Positions 47,589-60,964 of a stretch of DNA of 64,000 nt are shown piece by piece; positions within the stretch are counted from its first letter, which is position 1, and each line of letters starts with the position of its first letter. The notes under the pieces were generated by a model that saw only the letters and a list, made by a program, of their open reading frames with translations, did not search any database and had not been told where the DNA came from. Origin of the DNA: Candidatus Aalborgicola danicus (GTDB lineage Bacteria; Pseudomonadota; Gammaproteobacteria; Burkholderiales; Burkholderiaceae_C); the NCBI GenBank assembly GCA_016703945.1, contig JADJBC010000008.1, positions 62,001 through 126,000 of the forward strand, in the 5' to 3' direction. The translations under genes were made by a program, and so were the position numbers.

Positions 47589-50062
47589 CTAGCGCTTGAG
47601 CTTCGCAAAAGCCGATGCCATGGCTGAGTTGCCGCCAAATCCGGCATCAGGTCGACCACCTTGTTGGCCAGCATACTGGTTTTGGCCACGCCCCGCGGTT
47701 TGAAAGCGGTTGTCCCCTGCCCTGTCGTTGGCGCCTGACCGCGGCGGAGCCGCACCAATTTTCATGGTCAACGCAATGCGTTTGCGCGCCACATCGACCT
47801 CGACCACTTGCACTTTGACGATGTCGCCGGTCTTCACCACTTCGCGCGCATCGTTGACGAACTTGTGCGCTAGCTGGCTCACGTGGACCAGGCCGTCCTG
47901 GTGCACGCCCAGGTCGATAAAGGCACCAAAGGCGGCAACGTTGCTGACCGTGCCTTCCAGAACCATGCCTTCTTTCAGGTCCTTGATGTCTTCCACGCCG
48001 TCGTTGAAACGCGCCACCTTGAAGTCCGGGCGCGGGTCGCGGCCCGGTTTCTCCAGCTCGCCCAGAATGTCCTTGACGGTGATGACACCAAACTTCTCAT
48101 TGGCGAACAGCTCCGGGCGCAGGGTCTTGAGCATGTCGGCGCGGCCCATGATCTCGGCCACCGGTTTGCCGGTCTTGGCGATGATCTGCTCCACCACCGG
48201 GTAGGTTTCGGGGTGCACACCGGTCATGTCCAGCGGGTTGCTGCCCCCACGGATGCGCAAAAACCGGCACTCTGCTCAAAGGTCTTGGCACCCAAACCGG
48301 TGACTTTCAACAGGTCTTGTCGGCTACCAAAGGCACCATGTGCCTCGCGCCAGCGCACCACCGCCTTGGCCACCGTGCCCGACAAGCCCGATACCCGGCT
48401 CAGTAGCGGCACGCTGGCTGTGTTCAGATCCACGCCCACCGAGTTCACGCAGTCTTCTACCACGGTGTCCAGCGTGCGTGCCAGCTCACTCTGGTTGACG
48501 TCGTGTTGGTACTGGCCAACGCCAATGCTCTTGGGGTCGATCTTGACCAGCTCGGCCAACGGGTCCTGCAGGCGACGCGCGATCGAGGCCGCACCGCGCA
48601 GGCTCACATCCACATCCGGCATCTCTTGCGACGCAAATTCGCTGGCGGAATAGACCGATGCACCGGCCTCGGACACCACCACTTTGTCCATCTTGATCTC
48701 TGGCGCGTCAGCCTGGGCGGCCATCTTGGCCAGCAGTTTGATCAGCTCACCGGCCAGTTTGTCGGTCTCGCGGCTGGCCGTGCCGTTGCCAATGGCGATC
48801 AAATTCACGCTGTGTTTGGCGCACAGTTTGCCCAGCGTGTGCAACGAACCTTCCCAGTCGCGCTTGGGCTCATGCGGGAACACGGTGGCGGTTTCCACCA
48901 ACTTGCCGGTGGAGTCCACCACCGCCACCTTGACACCGGTGCGGATGCCGGGGTCCAGACCCATGACGACGCGCGGACCAGCCGGTGCGGCCAGCAGCAG
49001 GTCGCGCAGGTTGTCGGCAAACACCTTGATGGCCACTTTTTCGGCCTCTTCGCGCAGCCGGGTGAACAGGTCACGCTCGGTGGACATGCTGAGCTTGACC
49101 TTCCAGGTCCAGGCCACACACTTGCGGATCAGGTCATCGGCGGCGCGGCCGGCGTGGCTCCAGCCCAGCTTTAACGCAATGCGTCCTTCTGCCAATGAGA
49201 CCACGGGTGCGGCCCGGGCAGGTATTGCAGTTGCTCCTGTTTTAATAGCTGCTTGCGCAGTATTGGTGTGGGCTAGAGGCCTATTTGATACATGCTCTGG
49301 CTCTGGAAGCACCAGTTTGGCATCCAGAATTTCCAGCGCCCGGCCACGGAACACGGCCAGCGCCCGGTGGCTGGGGACGCGGCCAATGGGCTCGTCGTAG
49401 TCAAAATAATCGCGGAACTTGGCAACATCGGCATTGGCCTCATCCTTGCCGTCCATCAGCTTGGATTTCAGCAGGCCCTCCTGCCACAGCCACTCACGCA
49501 AGTCCTGCACCAAGGCGGGGTTCTCGGCCCAGCGCTCGCTCAACAAATCGCGCACACCGTCCAGCACGGCCTGCACGGTGGAGAAATCGGGCACTTTGTC
49601 TTCGCCGGGTGCGGCTTCCTTGAAAGGAATTACATACGGCAAGGCCGCTTCGGCGGGCACCAGCGTGGGGTCGTTAAACAGCGCGTCGGCCAATGGCTCC
49701 AGCCCGGCTTCGCGTGCCATTTGGCCCTTGGTGCGGCGCTTGAGCTTGAACGGCAGGTAAATGTCTTCCACTTCCTGCTTGGTGGCGGCATTGTGGATGG
49801 CGGCGGCAAGCAGCGGGGTCAGCTTGCCCTGCTCGTCAATCGCCTTGACCACGGCCTCCTTGCGGTCGCGCAGCTCACGCAGGTAAGACAGGCGGGTCTC
49901 CAGCTCGCGCAGCTGGATATCGTCCAGCCCGTCAGTGACCTCTTTGCGGTAACGGGCGATAAACGGCACGGTAGCGCCACCATCCAGCAATTGCACGGCA
50001 GCTTCCACTTGTTGGGGGCGAACACGGATTTCTTGCGCAATCTGCGCGATGATTTTCTGCAT
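47589..50062 (-). pseudogene. tex: Transcription accessory protein Tex, frameshifted
   Basis: The two reading frames 50062-48224 and 48260-47589 together make a full Tex (about 790 residues): N-terminal Tex domain, YqgF-like nuclease fold (VMGLDPGIRTGVKVAVVD), helix-hairpin-helix repeats (GLSGTVAKAVV, LKVTGLGAKTFEQ) and a C-terminal S1 RNA-binding domain (LKEGMVLEGTVSNVAAFGAFIDLGVHQDGLVHVSQLA). The break follows EQSAGF: five T on the coding strand (48259-48263 as A) where six would restore FLRIRGGSNPLDM. Either an assembly indel or a real loss of the S1 domain. Tex binds RNA and RNA polymerase. A repeat copy sits in its middle. Confidence 0.9.
49233..49281 (+). repeat. Dispersed ~50-bp element, copy 7 (inside tex, antisense)
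   Basis: GCTCCTGTTTTAATAGCTGC, then TTGCGCAGTATTGGTG, then TGGGCTAGAGGCC. It lies on the strand opposite to tex, so the gene reads it backwards as NRPLAHTNTAQAAIKTGATA, a segment between the N-terminal domain and the ALKLG region that has no counterpart in the Tex sequences I recall. Confidence 0.7.
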
Positions 50063-50150
50063 GGCGGGGTAAAAACACTATCTCAGGAATGGGGGTGCCC
50101 AAGGCACCCGAAGGTCGATCAAGGGCGGGAGTTTGCCACAGGTGGCTTGG

Positions 50151-52703
50151 TCAGATGCCCAGAGCCGACGGTTGAAAGGACACCAGAAACTCCGTCATCG
50201 TGTCTGCCGCAAGGGGTTTGCTGATCAGGTAACCCTGGATCACATCACACTCCAGCAGGCGCAGATGCCGGGCCTGCTCCAGGGTCTCGACGCCCTCTGC
50301 GATCACTTCCAGGCCCAGGCCGTGTCCCAGCGCGATCACGGCCCTGACGATGGAGGCGTTGCTGGCGTTGGTGGTCATGTCGCGCACAAACGCCATGTCC
50401 ACCTTGAGTTTGTGCACCTCCAGCTGCTGCAGGTAGGCCATTGACGAGTACCCAGTGCCAAAGTCGTCAATGGACAGTTTCACACCCAAGGCTTTGAGGT
50501 CGGCCAGCGACTGCAACGATTTTTCGCGGTCCAGCATGATGCTGCTCTCGGTGATTTCGAGCTCCAGTTGGTGCGCCGCGATGCCTGTTTCCTGTAGCGC
50601 TTCACGTACCGACTCGACCAGGCGACCGCGGCTCAGCTGGATGGCCGACACGTTGACGGCCACTTGGCGCGGCGCCAGACCGGTATCCGACCAGCGTTTG
50701 ATCTGGCGACACGCGCTGCGCAGGACCCAATCGCCTAACTGGACCACAAATCCGCTTTCTTCGGCCAGCGGGATGAATTCGATGGGTGGAATCAGGCCGC
50801 GCTGCGGATGTTGCCAGCGCACCAGCGCCTCTAGTCCCACAACCTGCCCACTCTCCAGGTCAACCTGGGGCTGGTAATGCACCCGCAATTCGTCGCGCTC
50901 CACCGACCGCCGCAGGTCGGCCTCCAGCGTCAGGCGCGCCTTGGCCCGGCCACTCATTTCGGAAGAAAAGAAACGCAGCATGCCGCGACCGCGCAATTTG
51001 GCCTGGTGCAAGGCGGCCTCGGCATTGCTTTGCAGGGTTTCGGTACTGGTGCCGTCGGCCGGGTACAGCGCAATACCGGCACTGGCACCTACGTAAATAC
51101 TGTTTCCGTCCAGTTCAAACGGGCGTGCCAGGGCATCAATCATGCGCTGGGTCACCAGATCAAAACCGGGCATGCCATCACCGTCGTGCAGGATGATGTT
51201 GAACTCGTCGCCGCTGATGCGCGCGATGGCATCTCGGTCGGGCAGCATTTCCTTCAGGCGCCGGCCCGCCTCAATCAGCACTTGGTCACCCAGGCTGTGG
51301 CCCAGGCTTTCGTTGATGGTCTTGAAGTTGTCCAGGTCAATAAACAACAGCGCAAAATGCCCTTTATCGCGCTCGGCCCGCTGCAGCGTGTGAGCCAGCA
51401 ATTCGTGGAACAAGGCCCGGTTGGGCAGGCCGGTGAGCGGATCCCGGTTGATGAAAAAGTCCAACCGCTCTTCGGCCTCGTGGCGCTTGGAGATGTCGCG
51501 GTGGGAGCCGCGTTGCCCCATGACCTGGCCTTGCGCATCCAGCACCGTCTTGTGCACATGCTCGATCCAGTGTTCGCTGCCGTCCTTGGCACGAATGCGA
51601 AAGATCAGCGGAACAGGCGTACCCCCCGTGGCCGCCGGGCCTTGAGAACCCCAGGCTGCCAGGTCGTCGGGATGGATGATTTTTTCCATCAGATTGGCAT
51701 CGGCAAAGAAGTCTTCCTGCGTATAGCCGGTCTCCTGCTCGCAGGCGGGTGACACATACAGGTAACTGCCATCGGGCGCCATCCAGTACTCCCAATTGGG
51801 AGAGTAGTCTGCCAAGATGCGGTATTTTTCTTCACTCTTGTTGAGCAGCGCCGTACGCTGTGCCACCAGCTGTTCGAGCGAGCGGCGCAGCCGGGCCAGC
51901 TCCAGGTGGGTGCGCACCCGTGCCCGGACTTCGTCAATATCAAACGGCTTGGTGATGTAATCAGCACCGCCCAGGTCGAAACCCTTCACCTTCTCCTGGG
52001 TTGCATCGACTACCGTGACAAAAATCACCGGTATGCGGTTGCCCAGCGGTGTAGCTTTGATGCGCCGACAGACCTCGTAACCATCCATGACAGGCATCAC
52101 GATGTCCAGCAGCACCAGGTCGGGTGGGATGGGACCCTGCACCAATTCAAGGGCTTTGGCGCCGGAATTGGCGACCAGGATGCGGTAGTCGTCTTTTAGC
52201 GCTTCCAGCAGTTCATGGATGTTGTCGGGCACATCGTCCACCAGTAGCAGCGTGGCCCGTTGCTCCGGGTCAGTGTGCTGCTTGAAGTCCAGGGTCAGCG
52301 GGTTGCGGCGGTGGCGTTGCAGCTCCAACTGGGTGTGGATGCGCCGGTGCAGCAGGTCGGGATTGACCGGTTTGGTGATGTAGTCGGCCACGCCCAGGGT
52401 CAGGCCACGCGCCTCATCCGCTGCTTCGGCCAATGCAGTCACAAAAATGACCGGGATGTCGGCGGTTTGGGGGTTGGCCTTCAAGCTGGCCAGCACGGAA
52501 TAGCCGTCCATGCCTGGCATCTTGATGTCCAGCAAAATCAGGTCCGGTTGCGGCACACGTTGGGCCAGTTCGATCGCCTTTTCGCCACTGTTGGCCGCCA
52601 CGATGGCGTAGCTATCACGCAGGATGTGCATCAGAGCGTGCAGGTTTTCGTTGACGTCATCTACGATCAGGATGCGGGTGCGGCCGTTGGTAATGTCGGT
52701 CAT
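50151..52703 (-). CDS. REC-REC-PAS-GGDEF-EAL signalling protein
   Basis: 850 residues. Two receiver domains (phospho-acceptors about Asp59 and Asp200), a PAS domain (about 295-410), GGDEF (about 415-580; active site SGDEF at 497-501, close to consensus) and EAL (about 600-845; EALVRW and DDFGTGYSS with metal ligands). The intact EAL signature suggests c-di-GMP hydrolysis; whether the SGDEF domain makes c-di-GMP is open. The start at 52703 lies 7 bases after the hybrid kinase stop. The kinase and this protein probably form one phosphorelay pathway controlling c-di-GMP. Confidence 0.93.
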   Translation of the reverse strand: MTDITNGRTRILIVDDVNENLHALMHILRDSYAIVAANSGEKAIELAQRVPQPDLILLDIKMPGMDGYSVLASLKANPQTADIPVIFVTALAEAADEARGLTLGVADYITKPVNPDLLHRRIHTQLELQRHRRNPLTLDFKQHTDPEQRATLLLVDDVPDNIHELLEALKDDYRILVANSGAKALELVQGPIPPDLVLLDIVMPVMDGYEVCRRIKATPLGNRIPVIFVTVVDATQEKVKGFDLGGADYITKPFDIDEVRARVRTHLELARLRRSLEQLVAQRTALLNKSEEKYRILADYSPNWEYWMAPDGSYLYVSPACEQETGYTQEDFFADANLMEKIIHPDDLAAWGSQGPAATGGTPVPLIFRIRAKDGSEHWIEHVHKTVLDAQGQVMGQRGSHRDISKRHEAEERLDFFINRDPLTGLPNRALFHELLAHTLQRAERDKGHFALLFIDLDNFKTINESLGHSLGDQVLIEAGRRLKEMLPDRDAIARISGDEFNIILHDGDGMPGFDLVTQRMIDALARPFELDGNSIYVGASAGIALYPADGTSTETLQSNAEAALHQAKLRGRGMLRFFSSEMSGRAKARLTLEADLRRSVERDELRVHYQPQVDLESGQVVGLEALVRWQHPQRGLIPPIEFIPLAEESGFVVQLGDWVLRSACRQIKRWSDTGLAPRQVAVNVSAIQLSRGRLVESVREALQETGIAAHQLELEITESSIMLDREKSLQSLADLKALGVKLSIDDFGTGYSSMAYLQQLEVHKLKVDMAFVRDMTTNASNASIVRAVIALGHGLGLEVIAEGVETLEQARHLRLLECDVIQGYLISKPLAADTMTEFLVSFQPSALGI

Positions 52704-52710
52704 GGTGATT

Positions 52711-55749
<3,039 letters not shown>

Positions 55750-55779
55750 CGGTCGTCCTTTGAATCGATGGTACCTATC

Positions 55780-56696
55780 TTAGCGCCACCACCATTGGGT
55801 ATCGGTCTGCGGTGTAGCGGTGGGCAAAGTGGGGTTGTTCAGCCGAATCACCTGGCGTTTGTCCTTGGCCAACTTCGCGATCTCGGTGGCATGGTAGGTC
55901 TGGAACAGTTTGCGAAACGAGCCGTCCTCCAGCGCGGCTTGGAGGCCGCGTTCTATGCGTTGGGCCAGTGCCGCGTTGTCTTTGCGAACCCAGAAATACA
56001 CCGGAAAAGGAAAAACAGCGCCTTGCTCTGCTCTACGGCGAGTTGCGGATAACTCTGCTTGCGTTCACTGAGCTCACGGTCGGCCTCATTCAAGCCACGC
56101 GGAAACGCGTCAAAACGGCTGGCCGCCAACATGCCAAACAGGTTTTCGTGACTGGATGAGGTTTCCACCGTGAAACCATTGGCCTGCATGACGGGCAAGT
56201 CAGCCCACTGGCTGTTCAGACCATAGGTCAGCTGCTCGCGCAGTGCTTTTGCGTCCATGCGGGCAATACGTCCCTGGTCTGCGGCCCGGATCACCAACAC
56301 ACGAAAGCCAACAATGCCGCGCAAAATATCGATCTTGATGGGCAACATGCGGGCTTCGCGCTCGGCGTTGGTTCCCAGCGCGATCACATCAATGGCACCC
56401 GATTGCAGCAACTGCATACCGCGGTTCTGCGTAATGTCTTCCGCATAAGGCACCAGGCGCACCGGGTCGTTGGTTTCTTTGGCAGCGCTGTGCGCCAGAG
56501 CCAGCTCCAGCAGTTTCCAGCGGTACTCATAAATGGGACCGACCGGAAAATACTGAATGCTGACCGGGCCCGATGCGCCGGTTTGAAGTGGTGCAGCCCA
56601 AGCCATGAGCCCACTCCATAACAACGTGACTGCAACCCCCCGGCGCATCAACCAGCTTGCGCGGCGCGGTGTGTGTGGTGTGATTGGCTTGCCCAT
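55780..56696 (-). pseudogene. Periplasmic solute-binding protein, frameshifted
   Basis: Two frames, 56696-55953 and 56001-55780, together form one extracellular binding protein (family 3-like, about 305 residues) with a signal peptide, a body ending in the SRFDAFPRGLNEADREL region and a C-terminal WVRKDNAALAQRIERGLQAALEDGSF segment. The coding strand has five T (56011-56015 as A) where six would give ALFFPFPVYFWVRKD. It lies directly upstream of the hybrid kinase in the same operon and may present a ligand to the kinase's periplasmic domain. Assembly error or real mutation. Confidence 0.85.
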
Positions 56697-56800
56697 ATGG
56701 CCTCATCCTCTGCGTGTGTTCCGGTTTCCCGGGGAGACAATGGATCGTATACGCGCTTCTGTTACAACCGACAACTGTTTTCTCAATCGACACGTTTCTA

Positions 56801-58054
56801 ATGCCTGATCCCACCACCATTGCCGACCCTGCGCCCTCTTTGCCACACATCCAGTGGGTGGAAGCGGGTCTAACCCAGTCGGCGCTCTGGCGATCCGAAC
56901 GGGGTGCCGCGCCGCCGCCGCGTGTGGTGCTGGCAGACGACACGCTGAGTGCCGATGCTGCGTACCGCCTCGCATGTGCGGGCACCGCCCTGCTTTGGCG
57001 TGGTGATTTCCAGAACGCGCGGCAGTTGTTGCAGGCCCTGGCCCGGCGCATCGACAAAGTCCCGGCGCGCAAAAAACGCCCACCGGCCAAAACTGCTGCA
57101 GGCACACCGGTCACAACCGACCCGGCCACCCAGTTTCACCTGCACCGCCAGGCCCAGGCTCAGCGAGCTCGGATTCTGGGAATGGTGCTACTGCCATTTA
57201 ACGCCGACTTCAGCATCCCGCTGGGCCGTGCACCCGACGCCCGGACCGCGTGTACCGAAGCCTGGGGTCCCCCGATACCCGGGCAGGGTGCCAGCGTTGC
57301 CACACTGCGAGACCTGCTGGGCATCATCAGCGCCCATGAATGGCGCAAGAAAGGCGTCGAAATTGCGGCGCTGGGAGCCGCGCCCCACAACCGCGTTTTT
57401 CCGCACTACGGCGTTTTCTCGCCGCTGCGGGGGGAGTACATCGAACTGGTCGCCCAAGCCCCTTTGCCAGTTGCAGAAGCAGACCGCCAAGCCATGGTGG
57501 CGTTTGACATCGGAACCGGAACTGGCGTGTTGGCGGCGGTTTTGGCCCGACGCCAGGTTGGCCAGGTCGTCGCGACCGATATGGATGCGCGCGCTTTGGA
57601 ATGTGCGCGGGCCAATCTGGCACAACTCGGTGTTGCGGCACAGGTACAGGTGCAGGTCGCCGACCTGTTTCCACCGGGTCGGGCGGACGTCATTGTGTGC
57701 AACCCGCCGTGGTTGCCGGCACGCCCGAGTTCCCCGGTGGAATACGCCGTGTACGACGAAAACAGCCGCATGTTGCTGGGATTCCTGGCGGGTTTGGCGG
57801 CGCATCTGACGCCGCGCGGTGAAGGCTGGCTGATTGTGTCGGACTTCGCCGAACACCTGGGCCTGCGCAGCCGAGCAGAGCTGCTTTCAGCGATCGATCA
57901 GGCCGGGCTAACGGTGTTGGGCCGACTAGAGACAAAACCCCAGCACCCAAAGACCAGGGATGCCTCCGATGCGCTGCACTTTGCACGCGTGGCCGAAGTC
58001 ACATCACTTTGGCGCCTCGGGGCAGTTACAACAACAACGCAGCCACTTTTCTGA
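56801..58054 (+). CDS. Class I SAM-dependent methyltransferase
   Basis: 417 residues. The N-terminal ~180 residues are unassigned; the C-terminal part has the SAM-binding VAFDIGTGTGVLAAVLARR motif (about 240), VVATDMDARALECARANL and the NPPW motif (IVCNPPWLPARPSSP) of N-methyltransferases that modify amide or amino groups in proteins or nucleic acids. The start MPDPTTIAD at 56801 has no strong ribosome site. The 3' end overlaps the convergent zinc-ribbon protein gene by 29 bases. Confidence 0.85.
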   Translation: MPDPTTIADPAPSLPHIQWVEAGLTQSALWRSERGAAPPPRVVLADDTLSADAAYRLACAGTALLWRGDFQNARQLLQALARRIDKVPARKKRPPAKTAAGTPVTTDPATQFHLHRQAQAQRARILGMVLLPFNADFSIPLGRAPDARTACTEAWGPPIPGQGASVATLRDLLGIISAHEWRKKGVEIAALGAAPHNRVFPHYGVFSPLRGEYIELVAQAPLPVAEADRQAMVAFDIGTGTGVLAAVLARRQVGQVVATDMDARALECARANLAQLGVAAQVQVQVADLFPPGRADVIVCNPPWLPARPSSPVEYAVYDENSRMLLGFLAGLAAHLTPRGEGWLIVSDFAEHLGLRSRAELLSAIDQAGLTVLGRLETKPQHPKTRDASDALHFARVAEVTSLWRLGAVTTTTQPLF

Positions 58055-60041
58055 GCCGCTCATCCATTTCGTGCAAGGACTGCGCCCGGTAGAGTACACG
58101 CGCGGCTGCGAGTTCTCCGCCAACGATAAGCTGGGAATAAATCGCACCTGACTCGACCGGGGTCAAACCCGTCACCGCTGTGGCGCGCTTGGCAGCCTGG
58201 GCAAACTGATCGGATTGACCAGCGTCTGCATACAGGAGTGCAAGCTGCACAAGCGCCTCTGCCTTTTCGGTCTGCGGCTTTTTTTCGGTTGCACTGGCCA
58301 AGCGCTCGGTCGCAGCCAACACCTGGTCGCTGCCAATGCCATCGGCCAGGCGCGCAACCGCGCGAAGCGTTGCGGCACGCCGGGTGATGCTGCCATCTTT
58401 TTCCAATTGACCCAGGGCCGATTCCAATAACTGCCGAGACTTGTCGTGTTGTCCCAGAACCTGCTGGGCGTGAGCTGCAATGGCCATCAATTGAGGCGCT
58501 GTCGGGGTTGACGCTGCCTGTCGGGCTATGGCGTCCGCCGCATTGGCCGACGCTAGCGCTTTGGCCCACATGCCCTTGCGGGCAAAGTCGCTGGTATCGG
58601 CCAAGGACAACTCCGACATGGCCAGCATGACCTGTCCCGCACTGTGTTCGCGCTGCGCGGCATTACTCACCAACTTTGCAGAATCTGCGGCCAAAGTCAT
58701 GAAAGCCGCGCTGGTCTGTTTGGGCAACAAGGGGTTGCTCCCCAGGATGACGGCGCAGCGCGCCAAGGCCACAGCACGGTCGGCTGCCGACGTAATTTTT
58801 TCCGCATTGAGCCGCAGTGTTTCGAGTTGGCTGCGGGTCTGTGAATCCTGCCGACCGGTAATGCGCAGCGCTTCAACCTCCAGGCTCGCGGATTGGGCGA
58901 TGCCAAGGGCTTGCGGATCGGCAGCCAGAGTCGGGTTGACCATCAGCACCCGTACCACTTCATTGGCCCTTGCGGTTTGCCCTATTTCACCCAGCAAAAT
59001 TGCAAATTCGGACGTCAGGCTGGCTTTGGCCAACACCGGAACGGTGGCACTGGGTGCTGCGCCAGTGGTTTTTGCACCGGTTCCCGCTTTTGCATCAATG
59101 CTCTGGGTGGTCGGCCCGCCAATTGAGCCCGACAGGATGTTTGCCGCGGCAATCGCTTGCTCCACCGTAAGGGTTTTTCCGCCAGCCCGTCCCTGGCTGG
59201 CAGCGGCAACCAACGAGTCGGAGGCATCGGGCTCGGCCGAGGGACTCGCCAGCCCATCATCACCAGCGCTTGCTCCGGGCCGGTTTCCTGCAGCGTCCAG
59301 CATTTGCTCGAAGCTCTGCTTGTCTGATGCGCCATCCTTGGCACTGCCCGGCATTGCCGCGGGTGCCGGTGCGCTTGCTGGGTTGCGCATGCTGTTGAAT
59401 ACATTGCCGCCAGCGAACGCCCCACCCACCAACAGAAACAGTGCAGCGGCGCGAATCAACCCCGGGCGCCCTGTAAAAAGGCCAGCTTTTTTCTTGAGGC
59501 CAAATTCTTCCTCAAGCTCATCCCGAATTTGGCGCCGGATCGCATCCTCCATCGAACGGGTGTTTTCCAGTTCACGGTCGGCCGCCTGCTTGCTGGCCAG
59601 CAACGCCATCTTGCCCCGCTCCTGCTCCAGGATCTTCTTGCGCAGCAGGAACTCCTTGGTCACCTTGTCAACAAACACGCCGCAGGCCGGGCACTGTCGG
59701 TTTTCGGGTAGATCGACCGTCTTTGAGCAGGCCGGGCACTTGTAATGGGTCTCGTCTTCGTGGTGCTCTTGTATGGCCAAAACCGGAGTAACGGTGACCT
59801 CCAAGCCCATGCGGGCGAGATCCCCCTTCACCGCCTCGACGCGTTCTCGGGTGACTTCCTTTCCGACCATGACTTGCGGGCCATTTTGGAACGCATGTAC
59901 CAGCCCGGCTACCTTTTTGGGATCCATCCGCACTTCTTCGAGGCCGAGTTTCTCCATTTTTTCAAGCGTCAGCCCGGCGGGCATACTGACAACCACATTG
60001 AACTTGGGAGCAGACACGTCTGATTTTTCAGGCTTGGTCAT
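58026..60041 (-). CDS. Large zinc-ribbon membrane protein of unknown function
   Basis: 671 residues. An N-terminal domain of about 85 residues is followed by a four-Cys zinc ribbon (CPACSKTV...CPACG, about 99-118), a charged coiled coil (about 125-190), one transmembrane helix (about 202-224), an Ala/Ser/Pro-rich spacer and a long alpha-helical C-terminal part (about 350-671) with TPR-like patterns such as ALVQLALLYADAGQSDQFAQAAKRA. The topology suggests a cytoplasmic ribbon and a periplasmic helical domain. I do not recognise a family. It stands alone. Confidence 0.8.
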   Translation of the reverse strand: MTKPEKSDVSAPKFNVVVSMPAGLTLEKMEKLGLEEVRMDPKKVAGLVHAFQNGPQVMVGKEVTRERVEAVKGDLARMGLEVTVTPVLAIQEHHEDETHYKCPACSKTVDLPENRQCPACGVFVDKVTKEFLLRKKILEQERGKMALLASKQAADRELENTRSMEDAIRRQIRDELEEEFGLKKKAGLFTGRPGLIRAAALFLLVGGAFAGGNVFNSMRNPASAPAPAAMPGSAKDGASDKQSFEQMLDAAGNRPGASAGDDGLASPSAEPDASDSLVAAASQGRAGGKTLTVEQAIAAANILSGSIGGPTTQSIDAKAGTGAKTTGAAPSATVPVLAKASLTSEFAILLGEIGQTARANEVVRVLMVNPTLAADPQALGIAQSASLEVEALRITGRQDSQTRSQLETLRLNAEKITSAADRAVALARCAVILGSNPLLPKQTSAAFMTLAADSAKLVSNAAQREHSAGQVMLAMSELSLADTSDFARKGMWAKALASANAADAIARQAASTPTAPQLMAIAAHAQQVLGQHDKSRQLLESALGQLEKDGSITRRAATLRAVARLADGIGSDQVLAATERLASATEKKPQTEKAEALVQLALLYADAGQSDQFAQAAKRATAVTGLTPVESGAIYSQLIVGGELAAARVLYRAQSLHEMDERLRKVAALLL

Positions 60042-60177
60042 TGCAATACAGATCGTTTATCGGTGAAATGGGTTTTTTACAGCTGCCCCGCAAGCAAAAC
60101 AAACGCGCATTTGTGGAAACAAATGGCGATTGCGCAGCCAGCCGACAATCTACACGGGTTTTGATGCCGTCTCCGGG

Positions 60178-60942
60178 TCACACCGACAAATTTTCCTTGG
60201 ATTTAGGGCGCGACAGAGCCCGCGAAGCCAAAAAAACCCGTGCCAGACTCGGCACCAGGTCTGCCCAGGCGTTTGCGTCAAAACCGTATGGTTTGCGAAC
60301 CCCTGCCAAGGACTGCAACACGCGCGGATCACCTTTGACCGAAAACGCCACGCGATTGCTGCCGCCAGGATCGTTGACCACCAACAGTGAGCCCTTGAAC
60401 TCGCAGCCAATACGGTCCAACAAAACCTCGCACTGCGGATTGCAGCCGTGCAGGTTGGCCACAAAAATGCCGTCAGCCGTTAGCAGGTCGTAACAGTGAC
60501 CGTAGAACTGCGGTGTACCCAGTCGCTCAGGCAAACCATGGATGTCGTAAGCGTCGGCCAGCACGATGTCAAAGGCCTGGGCAGACTGCTGCACAAAGTC
60601 CGCCGCATCCACTTGCACCACACGAAAGCGCTGGTCATCGGCGGGAACCAAAAAATCACTCCGGCGTGCGATTACATGGGGATTGATTTCGATCACCGTG
60701 ATGTCGGCGTCCGGCAAATAGCGATAACAGAACTTGGCCAAAGAGCCACCGCCCAAACCCAGCATGGCAATGCGGCGCGGCTGCGGCTGGTGCAGCAAAA
60801 AACCCATCATGATCCGGGTGTACTCAAATTGCAGTGCATCCGGTTGCAAGAGGTCCATCTTGCTTTGCACATCCTGGGTGGAGAAAAACAGCGATTTGCT
60901 GCTCAGCGACTCGTAGACAACGGGTTTGACATGGGTGTCCAT
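60178..60942 (-). CDS. Spermidine synthase-like protein
   Basis: 254 residues with the polyamine synthase-like Rossmann fold: AMLGLGGGSLAKFCYRYLP (SAM site), VIEINPHVIA and LADAYDIHGLPERLGTPQFY. The usual DSSDP catalytic loop is replaced by LADAYD, so the protein may be a methyltransferase or aminopropyltransferase with other specificity. The ATG at 60942 was chosen; it lies 22 bases after the SDR stop and is the last gene of the operon. Confidence 0.8.
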   Translation of the reverse strand: MDTHVKPVVYESLSSKSLFFSTQDVQSKMDLLQPDALQFEYTRIMMGFLLHQPQPRRIAMLGLGGGSLAKFCYRYLPDADITVIEINPHVIARRSDFLVPADDQRFRVVQVDAADFVQQSAQAFDIVLADAYDIHGLPERLGTPQFYGHCYDLLTADGIFVANLHGCNPQCEVLLDRIGCEFKGSLLVVNDPGGSNRVAFSVKGDPRVLQSLAGVRKPYGFDANAWADLVPSLARVFLASRALSRPKSKENLSV

Positions 60943-60964
60943 AACCGCAGCACCCACCCTGACC

